Source: Actinomycetes bacterium (lineage in GTDB: Bacteria > Actinomycetota > Acidimicrobiia > Acidimicrobiales > RAAP-2). From it: a DNA stretch of 36,258 bases. The stretch covers positions 1 to 36,258 of the forward strand of contig JAKADK010000023.1 in the NCBI GenBank assembly GCA_021820665.1, given 5' to 3'. The translations under genes and the position numbers were made by a program. Below, one piece after another: positions 7,052 to 14,931 of this stretch. Numbering within the stretch: the first letter of the stretch is position 1; each line of letters starts with the position of its first letter. Below the pieces are notes generated by a model. That model had not been told where the DNA came from and did no database searches. It was given only the letters and a program-made list of their open reading frames with translations.

Positions 7052-8278
7052 ATGGATTTCACGGTGAGCGAGGAGATGACTGCCCTGCTCGAGACGGTGC
7101 GTCGGTTCATCGCCGCCGAGCTCGCCCCCCTCGAGCACGAGGTCGAGGAGCGCGGCGTGCTGGCGCCCGAGGTTGCGCGCACCATCTTCGAGAAGTCGCG
7201 CGCCCTCGGCCTTTACGCCATGAACGTGCCCGGGCGTTTCGGTGGCGGAGGGCTGAGCGCCGTCGAGACCGTGATGGTCGAGGAGCAGTTCGGCCACACC
7301 ACGGACATCCTCGTCCGGCGGGCGTTCGGCAACGTATACGAGGTGCTCTTCGCCGCCGACGCGGCTCAGACGGAGCGGTGGCTCCTCCCGTGCGTGCGGG
7401 GCGAGCGTACCGCGTCGATCGCCATTACCGAGCCGGACGCCGGCTCGGACGCTGCCGGGATCACCACCCGAGCCGAGCGAGTGGCGCCGGGCTGGCGGAT
7501 CAACGGGGCGAAGCACTTCATCAGCGATGCCGCCTTCTCCGACTTCTTCGTGGTCTCGGCGGTGACCGACCCGCCGAAGAGGAGCCGCGGCATCAGCCTG
7601 TTCCTCGTCGACAAGGCGGCTCCCGGCGTCACCATCGGGCGCGACCAGCCGATGATGGGACTGCGCGGCACGAGCCACCACGAGCTCTTCTTCGACGGCG
7701 TCGAGGTCGGTGACGAGCACCTGCTCGGGGAGGAAGGCACCGGCTACGCCCAGGTGCTCGCCACGCTCGGCCGGGTGCGCCTGGCCCAGGTCGGCGCCCG
7801 GAGCGTGGGCAAGGCGAGCCACGTCCTCGACCTGATGACCCGGCACGCGGCGGCGCGCCGGCAGTTCGGCCAGGCGATCGGCGAGTTCCAGATGGTCCAG
7901 CAGCTCCTCGCCGACAGCGTCATCGACGTGAACGCGGCGCGCCTCCTGGTCCTGCGGGCAGCCTGGGAGCTCGACGCCGGGCGCGACGCCCGCGACTGGA
8001 TCGCGATGGTGAAGGTGCACGCCTCCGAGGCGCTCGGCCGGGTGGTGGACCGGGCCGTCCAGGTGTTCGGCGGGATGGGCTACTGCAAGGACCTGAGCAT
8101 CGAGCGCTACTACCGCGACGCCCGGGTGGCGCGCATCTACGACGGGGCCTCGGAGATCCACCGGATGGTGGTGGCGCGCGACGCGCTGCGGTCCGGAGCC
8201 GCCCTCTTCGACTCGATGGGGTCCGGAGGCTGGGCGCCCGAGCCCCACGCCGCCACTGCGCGCGGCGGTGGACGGTGA
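7052..8278 (+). CDS. Acyl-CoA dehydrogenase
   Basis: This 408-residue flavoenzyme should introduce an alpha-beta double bond into an acyl-CoA. N-terminal, middle and C-terminal ACAD domains are present: ITEPDAGSD (FAD/substrate region, about residues 125-135), the beta domain around GTSHHELFFDGVEV, the FAD-contact helix RRQFGQAIGEFQMVQQLLAD, and QVFGGMGYCKDLSIERYYRDARVARIYDGASEIHR near the C-terminus. The residue in the EG position of the catalytic loop of many members is here DGASEIH, so the base cannot be placed with certainty. A strong ribosome-binding site (AGAGGAGAGGAG) precedes ATG 7052. The stop overlaps the next gene's GTG, suggesting coupled translation with the CoA-transferase. Confidence 0.92.
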   Translation: MDFTVSEEMTALLETVRRFIAAELAPLEHEVEERGVLAPEVARTIFEKSRALGLYAMNVPGRFGGGGLSAVETVMVEEQFGHTTDILVRRAFGNVYEVLFAADAAQTERWLLPCVRGERTASIAITEPDAGSDAAGITTRAERVAPGWRINGAKHFISDAAFSDFFVVSAVTDPPKRSRGISLFLVDKAAPGVTIGRDQPMMGLRGTSHHELFFDGVEVGDEHLLGEEGTGYAQVLATLGRVRLAQVGARSVGKASHVLDLMTRHAAARRQFGQAIGEFQMVQQLLADSVIDVNAARLLVLRAAWELDAGRDARDWIAMVKVHASEALGRVVDRAVQVFGGMGYCKDLSIERYYRDARVARIYDGASEIHRMVVARDALRSGAALFDSMGSGGWAPEPHAATARGGGR

Positions 8279-9963
8279 CGTCGGGGCTCTCCGTCTCCTC
8301 CGGCGATGGCGGCGGGGGATCCTCTCGGCGGCACGCCGGGCGCGCGCGTCCCCGGGGCACCCGGGGGGGCGGTGACCTCGCCGTCCCTGTCGTCTCGGCC
8401 GACGCTGCCGCCGCATGGGTGTCCGACGGGGACACCGTCGGGATCCTCGGCGCCGGCGGCGGGCTGAACGAGGCCACGTCCTTGATCGACGCCCTCGCCA
8501 GGCGCCACCGTCAGACCGGTTCGCCGAGCGGTCTCACCTTCGTCCACTCCACGGGGCTCGGGGACCGTGGCCACCGGGGCATGTCGCCGCTCGCCCTCCC
8601 GGGCCTGTGCTCGCGCGTCATCGGTGGCCACTGGGGCCAGTCGCCCCGACTCGCCGAGCTGGCCGAGCGCGACGAGATCGAGGCCTACAACTTCCCCCAG
8701 GGCGTGCTGTCCCAGCTGTTCCGGGCGACGGCGGCCGGCCAGCCCGGCATCCTCACCCACGTCGGGCTGGGGACGTTCGTGGACCCGAGGTCGACGGGCG
8801 GCAGGCTGAACAAGGCGACTCGCGAGGAGCTGGTGCGACTCGTCGAGATCGACGGCGAGCCGTGGCTCTTCTATCCCACCCTGCCGATCGACATCGCCTT
8901 CATCCGTGCCACGACCGCCGACACCCTCGGCTACCTGAGCTTCGAGGACGAGATCACCACGCTCGACGTCCTCGCTCTGGCCCAGGCGACGCACAACAGC
9001 GGCGGACGGGTGCTCGCCCAGGTGCAGCGGGTGGTGCGTGCCCGCACGCTCCACCCCAAGTCGGTGCGGGTGCCCGGGTTCCTGGTGGACGGCTTGGTGG
9101 TCTGCCCCGACCAGCCGCAGCTCTACACGGGATCGGTCGACCGCTTCTTCTCGGGCGACTACACGATGGAGACCGCTCGTCCCGAGCCGCTCCCGCTGGA
9201 CGTCCGCAAGGTGGTCGCCCGGCGGGCCCTGCTCGAGGTCACCCCGGGGGACGTCGGGAACGTCGGCGTGGGGATCTCGGACGGCGTGGGCGTCGTCGCT
9301 CGGGAGGAAGGGGTCGACGAGGCCTTCACCCTGACCGTCGAGCTTGGGCCCATCGGTGGCATCTCGGCGCAAGGCATCTACCTGGGCGCCACGATCAACG
9401 CCCAAGCGGTCGTCGACATGGGCGCCCAGTTCGACTTCTACGACGGCGGCGGGCTCGACGTCGCGTTCCTGTCCTTCGCCGAGGTCGACCGGTACGGCAA
9501 CGTCAACGTGCACCGGTTCGGCGGGAAGATCATGGGCACGGGCGGGTTCATCGACATCGCCCAGAACAGCCAGAGAGTGGTCTTCAGCGGTACGTTCACC
9601 GCCGGCGGCATCGACGTCCGGGTCGAGGACGGTGCGCTCAGGATCGTGCGTGAGGGGCGGGTGGAGAAGTTCGTGACGGGCCTCGACCAGGTCACCTTCT
9701 CGGCTGCCGACGCACTGGCCGCCGGTCACGCGGTGCATTACGTCACCGAGCGCGCCGTCTTCCGGCTCACCGACGGGGGCCTGTTGCTCACCGAGGTGGC
9801 CCCGGGCATCGACGTCGAACGCGACGTCTTCGGCCACATGGGCTTCGTTCCGCTCGTCGCCGACGACCTCGCCGAGATGGACCCCCGGTTGTTCCAGCCC
9901 GGGCCCATGGGCGTCCGGGGGGAGTGGTTCCCCGGCCAGGCCGGCAGACGGCGCGATAGATGA
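8275..9963 (+). CDS. CoA-transferase family I, fused alpha/beta (YdiF/propionate CoA-transferase-like)
   Basis: The protein should move CoA between a donor acyl-CoA and a free carboxylic acid. At 562 residues it has both halves fused, as in YdiF. The first half begins at VSADAAAAWVSDGDTVGILGAGG and contains PKSVRVPGFLVDGLVV; the second contains VELGPIGGISAQG, whose Glu is the probable thioester-forming residue, and FDFYDGGGLDVAFLSFAEVD. The first 35 or so residues are a Gly/Ser/Arg-rich extension before the family domain. GTG 8275 overlaps the acyl-CoA dehydrogenase stop by four bases, and no better in-frame start exists before the domain. In context it would activate the acid that the dehydrogenase then desaturates. 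Confidence 0.9.
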   Translation: MTSGLSVSSGDGGGGSSRRHAGRARPRGTRGGGDLAVPVVSADAAAAWVSDGDTVGILGAGGGLNEATSLIDALARRHRQTGSPSGLTFVHSTGLGDRGHRGMSPLALPGLCSRVIGGHWGQSPRLAELAERDEIEAYNFPQGVLSQLFRATAAGQPGILTHVGLGTFVDPRSTGGRLNKATREELVRLVEIDGEPWLFYPTLPIDIAFIRATTADTLGYLSFEDEITTLDVLALAQATHNSGGRVLAQVQRVVRARTLHPKSVRVPGFLVDGLVVCPDQPQLYTGSVDRFFSGDYTMETARPEPLPLDVRKVVARRALLEVTPGDVGNVGVGISDGVGVVAREEGVDEAFTLTVELGPIGGISAQGIYLGATINAQAVVDMGAQFDFYDGGGLDVAFLSFAEVDRYGNVNVHRFGGKIMGTGGFIDIAQNSQRVVFSGTFTAGGIDVRVEDGALRIVREGRVEKFVTGLDQVTFSAADALAAGHAVHYVTERAVFRLTDGGLLLTEVAPGIDVERDVFGHMGFVPLVADDLAEMDPRLFQPGPMGVRGEWFPGQAGRRRDR

Positions 9964-9979
9964 GAGGGAGGAGACCGGC

Positions 9980-10480
9980 ATGACAGTCGTCCCGCTGAAG
10001 GTCGGTGACCACAGCGAGTTCACGAAGACCATCTCGGAGTCCGATGTGTACGGCTTCGCCGGGATCACCGGCGACTTCAGTCGGATGCACACCAACGAGG
10101 CCTTCATGCAGACGACGCCCTACGGCACGAGGATCGTCCACGGCGTCCTCAGCTTCGCGCTCGGCTCGACGGCGTCCACGCTGGTGCAGACCGAGGCCGG
10201 CGCCACGCTTCCCAGCGTGTCGTACGGCTACGACCACGTGCGCTTCGTCCACCCCGTCTACATCGGAGACACGCTCCGGGCCGAGTACACGGTCACCTCG
10301 GTCGACGACGAGGCGCTCCGCACCGAGGCCGACGTCCGGGTCGTCAACCAGCACGGCGCGGTGTGCGTCGTGGCGACCCACGTCCTCAAGTTCTTCGAGC
10401 CCGGCGCCGCGACCGAAGCGGGCCCCTTCCACGGCGCCCACGGTGCCCACGACGAGCGACGGGTGGACCGGCGCCGGTGA
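9980..10480 (+). CDS. MaoC-domain hydratase (R-specific enoyl-CoA hydratase-like)
   Basis: The 166-residue hot-dog-fold protein likely hydrates an enoyl-CoA. The hydratase-2 motif is seen as FAGITGDFSRMHTNEAF, with the catalytic Asp and His pair kept but the Asn usually found between them replaced, followed by YGTRIVHGVLSFALGS. The ATG at 9980 has GGGAGGAG just upstream. It follows the CoA-transferase by 16 bases and overlaps the next GTG by its stop. Substrate chain length cannot be told; small single-domain MaoC proteins also act on mesaconyl-type substrates or as thioesterase-like proteins. Confidence 0.88.
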   Translation: MTVVPLKVGDHSEFTKTISESDVYGFAGITGDFSRMHTNEAFMQTTPYGTRIVHGVLSFALGSTASTLVQTEAGATLPSVSYGYDHVRFVHPVYIGDTLRAEYTVTSVDDEALRTEADVRVVNQHGAVCVVATHVLKFFEPGAATEAGPFHGAHGAHDERRVDRRR

Positions 10481-11433
10481 GGATCGCCGTGCTCGGTGCC
10501 GGCTCGCTGGGGAGCGTGATCGGCGGCTGCCTGGCCCGTGGTGGCGAGGAGGTGTGGTTGGTGAGCCGGCGGCCCGAGTTCGTCACGGCGGTCTCCGCCG
10601 AGGGCCTGCGCCTCGTGGAGGACGACGGGACGACTGTCGTGTGGCCCAACGCCACCCTCGACGTCGAGGAAGTCGGGGCTGTCGACCTGGTCATCGTGCT
10701 CGTGAAGGCGTTCGACACCGTGACTGCCCTGTCGGCGGCCAGGTCGCTGCTCGGCCCCACGACGACGGCGCTCTCGCTGCAGAACGGGCTTGGCGGTGAG
10801 GACGTGATCGCCGAGGCCGTCGGGCGCCCGCGCGTCCTCGCCGGGCGGACGTACGTGTCCGGGGACGCGCTGGGACCTGGGGTGGTCCGCGCCGGCATCC
10901 ACGGGCGTGCGACGGCGATTGGCGAGCCCTTTGGCGTGGTGTCGGACCGCGCCGGGAGGGTCGCCGATGCCTTCCGCCGGGGCGGCCTCGACGCCGAGGT
11001 CAGCTCGGACATCCGATCGGTCATCTGGCGGAAGCTGCTCGTGAACGTGGCCACCGGCGCCCTGGCCGGTGCCACCGGTCTCCCCTACGGTCTCCTCTAC
11101 CAGCTGGAGCGGGTGCACGAGGTCGGGGTCGCCGCCGTCCGCGAGGCCATCGCCGTGGCCGCCGGGTGCGGGGCCGACCTCGGCGACGTGGACCCCGAGG
11201 CGGTGTGGCAGGAGGCGCGCCGGGGGCTGCCCGACGACTTCCGCACCTCGATCCTCCAGTCGCTGGAGCGGGGCGCTCCGACCGAGGTCGGCGTGATCAA
11301 CGGCGCCGTGGTGCGGCACGGCCGGGTCGTCGGCGTGCCCACCCCCGTCAACGCGACGCTCGAGGCGTGCGTCGAGGGGCTCGAGGTCAGCCGCCGGCGC
11401 ACCGCGCGCGCCGGGCGGTCGGAAGACCGGTGA
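10477..11433 (+). CDS. Ketopantoate reductase-family (PanE/ApbA) NADP-dependent dehydrogenase
   Basis: This 318-residue oxidoreductase has an N-terminal Rossmann motif VRIAVLGAGSLGSVIGG and SLQNGLGGEDVIA, and a C-terminal ApbA domain with the conserved Lys in VIWRKLLVNVATGALAG and a terminal GAPTEVGVINGAVV. In pantothenate synthesis the family reduces 2-dehydropantoate, but many paralogues in catabolic clusters oxidise other 2- or 3-hydroxy acids. Here its position after a hydratase suggests it may oxidise the hydroxyacyl product; this is inference. GTG 10477 overlaps the MaoC stop, and the stop overlaps the next GTG. Confidence 0.88.
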   Translation: MRIAVLGAGSLGSVIGGCLARGGEEVWLVSRRPEFVTAVSAEGLRLVEDDGTTVVWPNATLDVEEVGAVDLVIVLVKAFDTVTALSAARSLLGPTTTALSLQNGLGGEDVIAEAVGRPRVLAGRTYVSGDALGPGVVRAGIHGRATAIGEPFGVVSDRAGRVADAFRRGGLDAEVSSDIRSVIWRKLLVNVATGALAGATGLPYGLLYQLERVHEVGVAAVREAIAVAAGCGADLGDVDPEAVWQEARRGLPDDFRTSILQSLERGAPTEVGVINGAVVRHGRVVGVPTPVNATLEACVEGLEVSRRRTARAGRSEDR

Positions 11434-11771
11434 AGGGCACGCGGCCGGGCCGGGTCGACCACGTGGCGCTCGCCGTCCCTCGGCTGGCGTGGCACGTCGC
11501 CCTCTTCGAGGAGGTGTTCGGCATGGCGGTGACAGCCGAGGACCTCGGTGAGCCCCACCAGGTGTGGCTCGACGGCGGGCTCCAGCTCATCGAGGGCCAC
11601 GGTGCTCCGGCGGCGGGAGGCGTCCTCGCCCACGTCGCCATCGAGGTCGAGGACCGGGCCTGCGTCACCGCCGCGCTGGCCCGGAGCGGCTGCGTCGAGC
11701 TCGAGCGCGGGCCGTCGCGGTGGTCGCTCGGGGAGGGGCTGGTCGTCGAATTGGTGGACGCACCTCGGTGA
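11430..11771 (+). CDS. VOC (glyoxalase/epimerase fold) protein
   Basis: The 113-residue protein carries a single vicinal-oxygen-chelate module: VDHVALAVPRLAWHVALFEEVFGM, VWLDGGLQLIEGHG and LAHVAIEVED, with His and Glu residues at the usual metal positions. Length and pattern resemble methylmalonyl-CoA epimerase-like or glyoxalase-like proteins; neither is certain. GTG 11430 overlaps the previous stop by four bases and its own stop overlaps the MFS start, so it is embedded in a translationally coupled run. Confidence 0.82.
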   Translation: MKGTRPGRVDHVALAVPRLAWHVALFEEVFGMAVTAEDLGEPHQVWLDGGLQLIEGHGAPAAGGVLAHVAIEVEDRACVTAALARSGCVELERGPSRWSLGEGLVVELVDAPR

Positions 11772-13066
11772 CGCGCCAGCGCGCTCCGGCTGTGGGCCCG
11801 ACGGGCCCGGTTGGCCCGGTTGGCCCGACGGACGGCCGAGCGCGAATCCGGCGCCGGTCGGCGCCGACGTGGCACGCCGTCGTGGCCGCCGTGCTCGTGA
11901 CGCTGGGCTCGTCCCTGCCCGTCTACGTCCTCGGCGCGCTGTCCGTCGAGATCGACCGCTCGCTGGCCTTCGGCGCCAGCGCGCTCGGGATCGCCGCAGG
12001 CGCCTACTACTTCGGCGCGGCGGCGAGCTCGATCCCCCTGAGCCGTCTGACGGAACGGGTCGGGGGCGGCCGGGTGATGCGGGTGGCGTCGGCCGCTGAG
12101 GGCGTGCTGCTCGTCCTGATCGCCACGGTTGCCAGGTCGTGGCCGGTGCTGACCGTCCTGCTCGGCCTGACCGGGATCGCGAGCGGGGCGATCATGCCGG
12201 CCACCTACCTGTTCCTCGCCCGCCGCGTCCCCGCCGCCAGCCAGGGCCGTGCGTTCGGGATCAACCAGGCCGCCGTCCCCCTGGCGCCGCTCCTCGGCGG
12301 GCTCGCCGTCCCTTTCGTGGCCCTCACGGTCGGGTGGCGGTGGGCGTTCGCCATGGCGGGCGTGCTGGCGCTGGTGGCGAGTGTGGTCGTCCCGGCGTCG
12401 CTGACCACCATGACCGAGCGCCGCCAGGCACGCGAGGGGCGAGACGTCGCACCTGTGCGGACGCTCCCGCTCGTCGCGCTCGCCATCGGCATGGCGCTCG
12501 GCATGTTCGCGGTGAGCGGGTTCGTCGCCTTTCTGGCCATCGGTGCCGTCCGCGACGGCTTCAGCCGTGCGGGCGCCGGGTACCTGGTGGCCGCGGTGGG
12601 AGCGGTCGCCGTGGCGACGAGGATCGCCATGGGCGTCCACGCGGACCGGAGCGACGAGGCTCACTTCCCCGTGGTCGCCGCCATGCTGACTGCTGGCGCG
12701 ATCGGCTATCTGCTCGTCGCCGTCGCGTCGCTCGGCCACGTGAGGTGGCTCTTCGCCGCCGCCGCCATCGTCGCGGCCGGCGTCGGGTGGGGGTGGAACG
12801 CCCGCTTCAACCTGGCCGTCGTCCGTGCCCACCTGCACGCGCCGGCCACGGCCACCGGCTTCACCGACGTGGGGGGGCGCCTCGGTGGCGTGCTCGGCCC
12901 AGTGGTCGCCGGGCAGATCCTCGACCACGCCCCCTACGCCGTGGCGTGGCTGGTCATGATGGTCGCGGCGTTCGGCGCCGCGACGGCGGTGCTGGTCGGG
13001 CGCCAGCAGCTCGCCCGCTCTGCGGAGGCCGGCTCGCGCAGAGCAGGGCGCCGGCCGTCGGGCTGA
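11768..13066 (+). CDS. Major facilitator superfamily transporter
   Basis: The 432-residue protein has about twelve hydrophobic segments and the MFS loop signature in SIPLSRLTERVGGGRVMRVAS. It probably imports the acid degraded by the upstream enzymes, or exports an intermediate. GTG 11768 overlaps the VOC stop by four bases. The cytoplasmic N-terminus contains a collagen-like run (GPTGPVGPVGPT, DNA 11793-11831), then Arg-rich sequence before the first helix at AVVAAVLVTLGSSLPVYVLG. The C-terminal tail is basic. It is the last intact gene before the pseudogene region. Confidence 0.9.
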   Translation: MTRQRAPAVGPTGPVGPVGPTDGRARIRRRSAPTWHAVVAAVLVTLGSSLPVYVLGALSVEIDRSLAFGASALGIAAGAYYFGAAASSIPLSRLTERVGGGRVMRVASAAEGVLLVLIATVARSWPVLTVLLGLTGIASGAIMPATYLFLARRVPAASQGRAFGINQAAVPLAPLLGGLAVPFVALTVGWRWAFAMAGVLALVASVVVPASLTTMTERRQAREGRDVAPVRTLPLVALAIGMALGMFAVSGFVAFLAIGAVRDGFSRAGAGYLVAAVGAVAVATRIAMGVHADRSDEAHFPVVAAMLTAGAIGYLLVAVASLGHVRWLFAAAAIVAAGVGWGWNARFNLAVVRAHLHAPATATGFTDVGGRLGGVLGPVVAGQILDHAPYAVAWLVMMVAAFGAATAVLVGRQQLARSAEAGSRRAGRRPSG

Positions 13067-13072
13067 CCGCGC

Positions 13073-13481
13073 TCAGCGCCGCCGGTGCGTCCCCAAGCGG
13101 TAGTGCTTGTACTTCCGGCCGCTACCGCACGGGAAGGGATCGTTGCGGCCGGGCTTGCCGTCGGGAGCGGTCCCGAATCGGTCCTTCGGGCACCCGCCGC
13201 GACGGAGGGCGAGCAAGGGACGCGACCGACAGGTCGCCGTCAGCCCGCACGTTGCCGAGACGGTGCGCGGGGTCGACGAAGTGGTCGCACGCGTAGAGGG
13301 ACGGCCCGTCGCGCTCGAGGGCGAGCGCCCGTCCGCACGTCTCGGACACGGTGCACAGGGTCGGCTACCGCCCGGTCAGGGGGAGGAGCGGCCTGAGAAA
13401 GGTCTGCACCCCGATCGAGCCGACGTCGTGGCGGACCCATTCGTCGAAGACCGTGACGAGGAACGCCCCCGAGGGCGGCGA
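13073..13481 (-). pseudogene. Decayed anaerobic sulfatase-maturase-like radical SAM/SPASM protein, C-terminal remnant with SEC-C motif
   Basis: Reading the minus strand from about 13481, one frame gives GAFLVTVFDEWVRHDVGSIG, an in-frame TAG at 13367-13365, then PTLCTVSETCGRALALERDG and YACDHFVDPAHRLGN. These match the SPASM region of anSME-type maturases (C-x5-C, then CDHFV). The frame then shifts and continues as GGCPKDRFGTAPDGKPGRND, followed by PFPCGSGRKYKHYR, ending at TGA 13075-13073. Compared with the family, the N-terminal radical SAM domain with its CxxxCxxC is missing, a block around the remaining SPASM cysteines is deleted, and the SEC-C zinc motif has lost two of its Cys (Phe and Tyr instead). 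It is therefore a nonfunctional relic. No sulfatase gene is seen in the window. Confidence 0.8.
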
Positions 13482-13688
13482 CGGCCACGCTGTGTGCCGA
13501 CAGGCCGCCAGTGGGCGAGGCGCCGATCATGACTTCTCGTGATCCTCTGCATCTTCCGCCGTGGGATCGCTTGTTTTAGGGCTGATCGTTCGCCGTCGAG
13601 CCGCTGCCGCCCCGGGTGCTCGACAGCCGCGGCCCTGAGCGCCTGAGCGCCTGAGCGCCTGGTCGCCGCCATCCCGAGTGCCGTCTGC
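13482..13688. other. Non-coding stretch between the relic and the ftsZ promoter
   Basis: No gene is supported here. The only regular structure is an 8-base tandem repeat (CCTGAGCG) of about 3.5 copies at 13634-13661. The region may be further decayed sequence of the radical SAM gene, but I could not recognise its N-terminal part. Confidence 0.5.
13634..13661 (+). repeat. 8-base tandem repeat, about 3.5 copies
   Basis: CCTGAGCG is repeated at 13634, 13642 and 13650, with a partial copy from 13658. It is probably slippage-generated, in sequence under no coding constraint. Confidence 0.7.
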
Positions 13689-13717
13689 TTGACCGACTAT
13701 CCCGCTCACCGTATGGT
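13689..13717 (+). promoter_or_regulatory. Sigma-70-type promoter of ftsZ
   Basis: TTGACC at 13689-13694 and TATGGT at 13712-13717 are separated by 17 bases. Transcription would begin near 13724, giving a leader of about 50 bases with the ftsZ ribosome-binding site (AAGGGA). Confidence 0.65.
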
Positions 13718-13732
13718 TGAGGTCCACTCGCT

Positions 13733-13751
13733 GGTTGGAACGGTTTCAACC
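13733..13751 (+). promoter_or_regulatory. Imperfect palindrome in the ftsZ leader
   Basis: GGTTGGAACGGTTTCAACC is a 19-base near-palindrome with outer arms GGTTG and CAACC, lying between the predicted start of transcription and the ribosome-binding site. It could be an operator or a leader hairpin. Confidence 0.4.
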
Positions 13752-13774
13752 TGTCATCGAGGCTAAGGGATTCC

Positions 13775-14893
13775 ATGACCGTTCCGGTTCAGAACAATTA
13801 CTTCGCAGTGATCAAGGTCGTCGGCGTGGGCGGCGGTGGGGTGAACGCCGTGAACCGGATGATCGACGCCGGCCTCCGGGGGGTCGAGTTCATCGCCACG
13901 AACACAGACGCCCAGGCGCTCCTCATGAGCGACGCCGACCTGAAGCTGGACATCGGACGGCAGCTGACCCGGGGGCTGGGCGCGGGAAGCGATCCCGAGG
14001 TGGGCCGTCTGGCCGCCGAGGAGCACCGGTCGGAGATCGAAGAGGCGCTGAAAGGTGCCGACATGGTCTTCATCACGGCCGGGAAGGGCGGGGGCACCGG
14101 CACCGGTGCGGCGCCGGTCGTCGCCGAGATCGCCAAGAGCGTGGGGGCGCTCACCATCGGTGTGGTCACGAGGCCGTTCACCTTCGAGGGGCGCCGCCGG
14201 TCGGTCCAGGCTGAGGCCGGCATCCAGAACCTGAAGGAGAAGGTCGACACCCTCATCATCATCCCGAACGACCGGCTACTCACCGTGTCGAGCGAGAAGA
14301 CCTCGATGGTCAACGCCTTCAAGATGGCCGACGAGGTGCTCATGCAGGGCGTCCAGGGCATCACGGACCTGATCACGGTGCCCGGGCTCATCAACACCGA
14401 CTTTGCCGACGTGAAGATGATCATGAGCAACGCCGGCACGGCGATCATGGGCATCGGCTCGTCGACCGGCGAAGGCCGGGCGGTGAACGCGGCTCGGGCC
14501 GCCATCACGAGCCCGCTCCTGGAGGCCTCGATCGAGGGTGCGAGGGGCATCCTGCTCAACATCGCCGGTGGGCCGGATCTCGGGCTGTTCGAGGTGAACG
14601 AGGCGGCGGAGATCATCCACGGCGTGGCCCACCCGGATGCCAACATCATCTTCGGGAGCGTGATCGACGAGGCCATGGACGACGAGGTCCGGGTGACCGT
14701 GATCGCCGCCGGCTTCGAGCGGTGGGAGGCCCAGGGGAGGCCCTCGACCCCCGAGCCGGCCCCCCGGGGCAACCAGTCGTCCCGGAGCAAGGTCCTCGGG
14801 GTCGAGGTGCCTCACGAGGACATCTTCGCCACGCCCGATGACGACCTCGATCTCGGGGACGACGACTTCGACGTCCCGTCCTTCCTGCGCTGA
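13775..14893 (+). CDS. ftsZ: Cell division protein FtsZ
   Basis: FtsZ is the tubulin-like GTPase that forms the cytokinetic ring. The 372-residue protein shows [15 protein letters not shown] near the N-terminus, the tubulin signature [15 protein letters not shown] (about residues 102-116), the T7 synergy loop NTDFADVK, and a short acidic linker ending in the conserved C-terminal peptide DVPSFLR that contacts SepF/FtsA-type partners. The ATG at 13775 follows AAGGGA. Upstream ftsQ, usual in actinobacteria, is absent and replaced by a relic region; the gene has its own promoter. The downstream order pgeF-yggS-sepF-yggT-divIVA is the usual one. Confidence 0.98.
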   Translation: MTVPVQNNYFAVIKVVGVGGGGVNAVNRMIDAGLRGVEFIATNTDAQALLMSDADLKLDIGRQLTRGLGAGSDPEVGRLAAEEHRSEIEEALKGADMVFITAGKGGGTGTGAAPVVAEIAKSVGALTIGVVTRPFTFEGRRRSVQAEAGIQNLKEKVDTLIIIPNDRLLTVSSEKTSMVNAFKMADEVLMQGVQGITDLITVPGLINTDFADVKMIMSNAGTAIMGIGSSTGEGRAVNAARAAITSPLLEASIEGARGILLNIAGGPDLGLFEVNEAAEIIHGVAHPDANIIFGSVIDEAMDDEVRVTVIAAGFERWEAQGRPSTPEPAPRGNQSSRSKVLGVEVPHEDIFATPDDDLDLGDDDFDVPSFLR

Positions 14894-14931
14894 CGACACC
14901 AGGGCACGGCCCTCGTCATCTCACCGGCTCG

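Noticed and set aside
8137-10107. 656-codon minus-strand frame opposite the CoA-transferase and MaoC genes
   Set aside because: It is the antisense shadow of strongly conserved plus-strand genes. Its translation is Asp/Val/Arg-rich without any domain.
12139-13296. 385-codon plus-strand frame in the MFS gene
   Set aside because: It is out of frame with the membrane protein and Arg/Gly-rich, and it runs through the relic region.
13122-13349. 75-codon minus-strand frame as an intact small gene
   Set aside because: Its sequence is the middle of a larger SPASM protein. Upstream and downstream family segments are in the same frame past a stop or in another frame, so it is part of a pseudogene.
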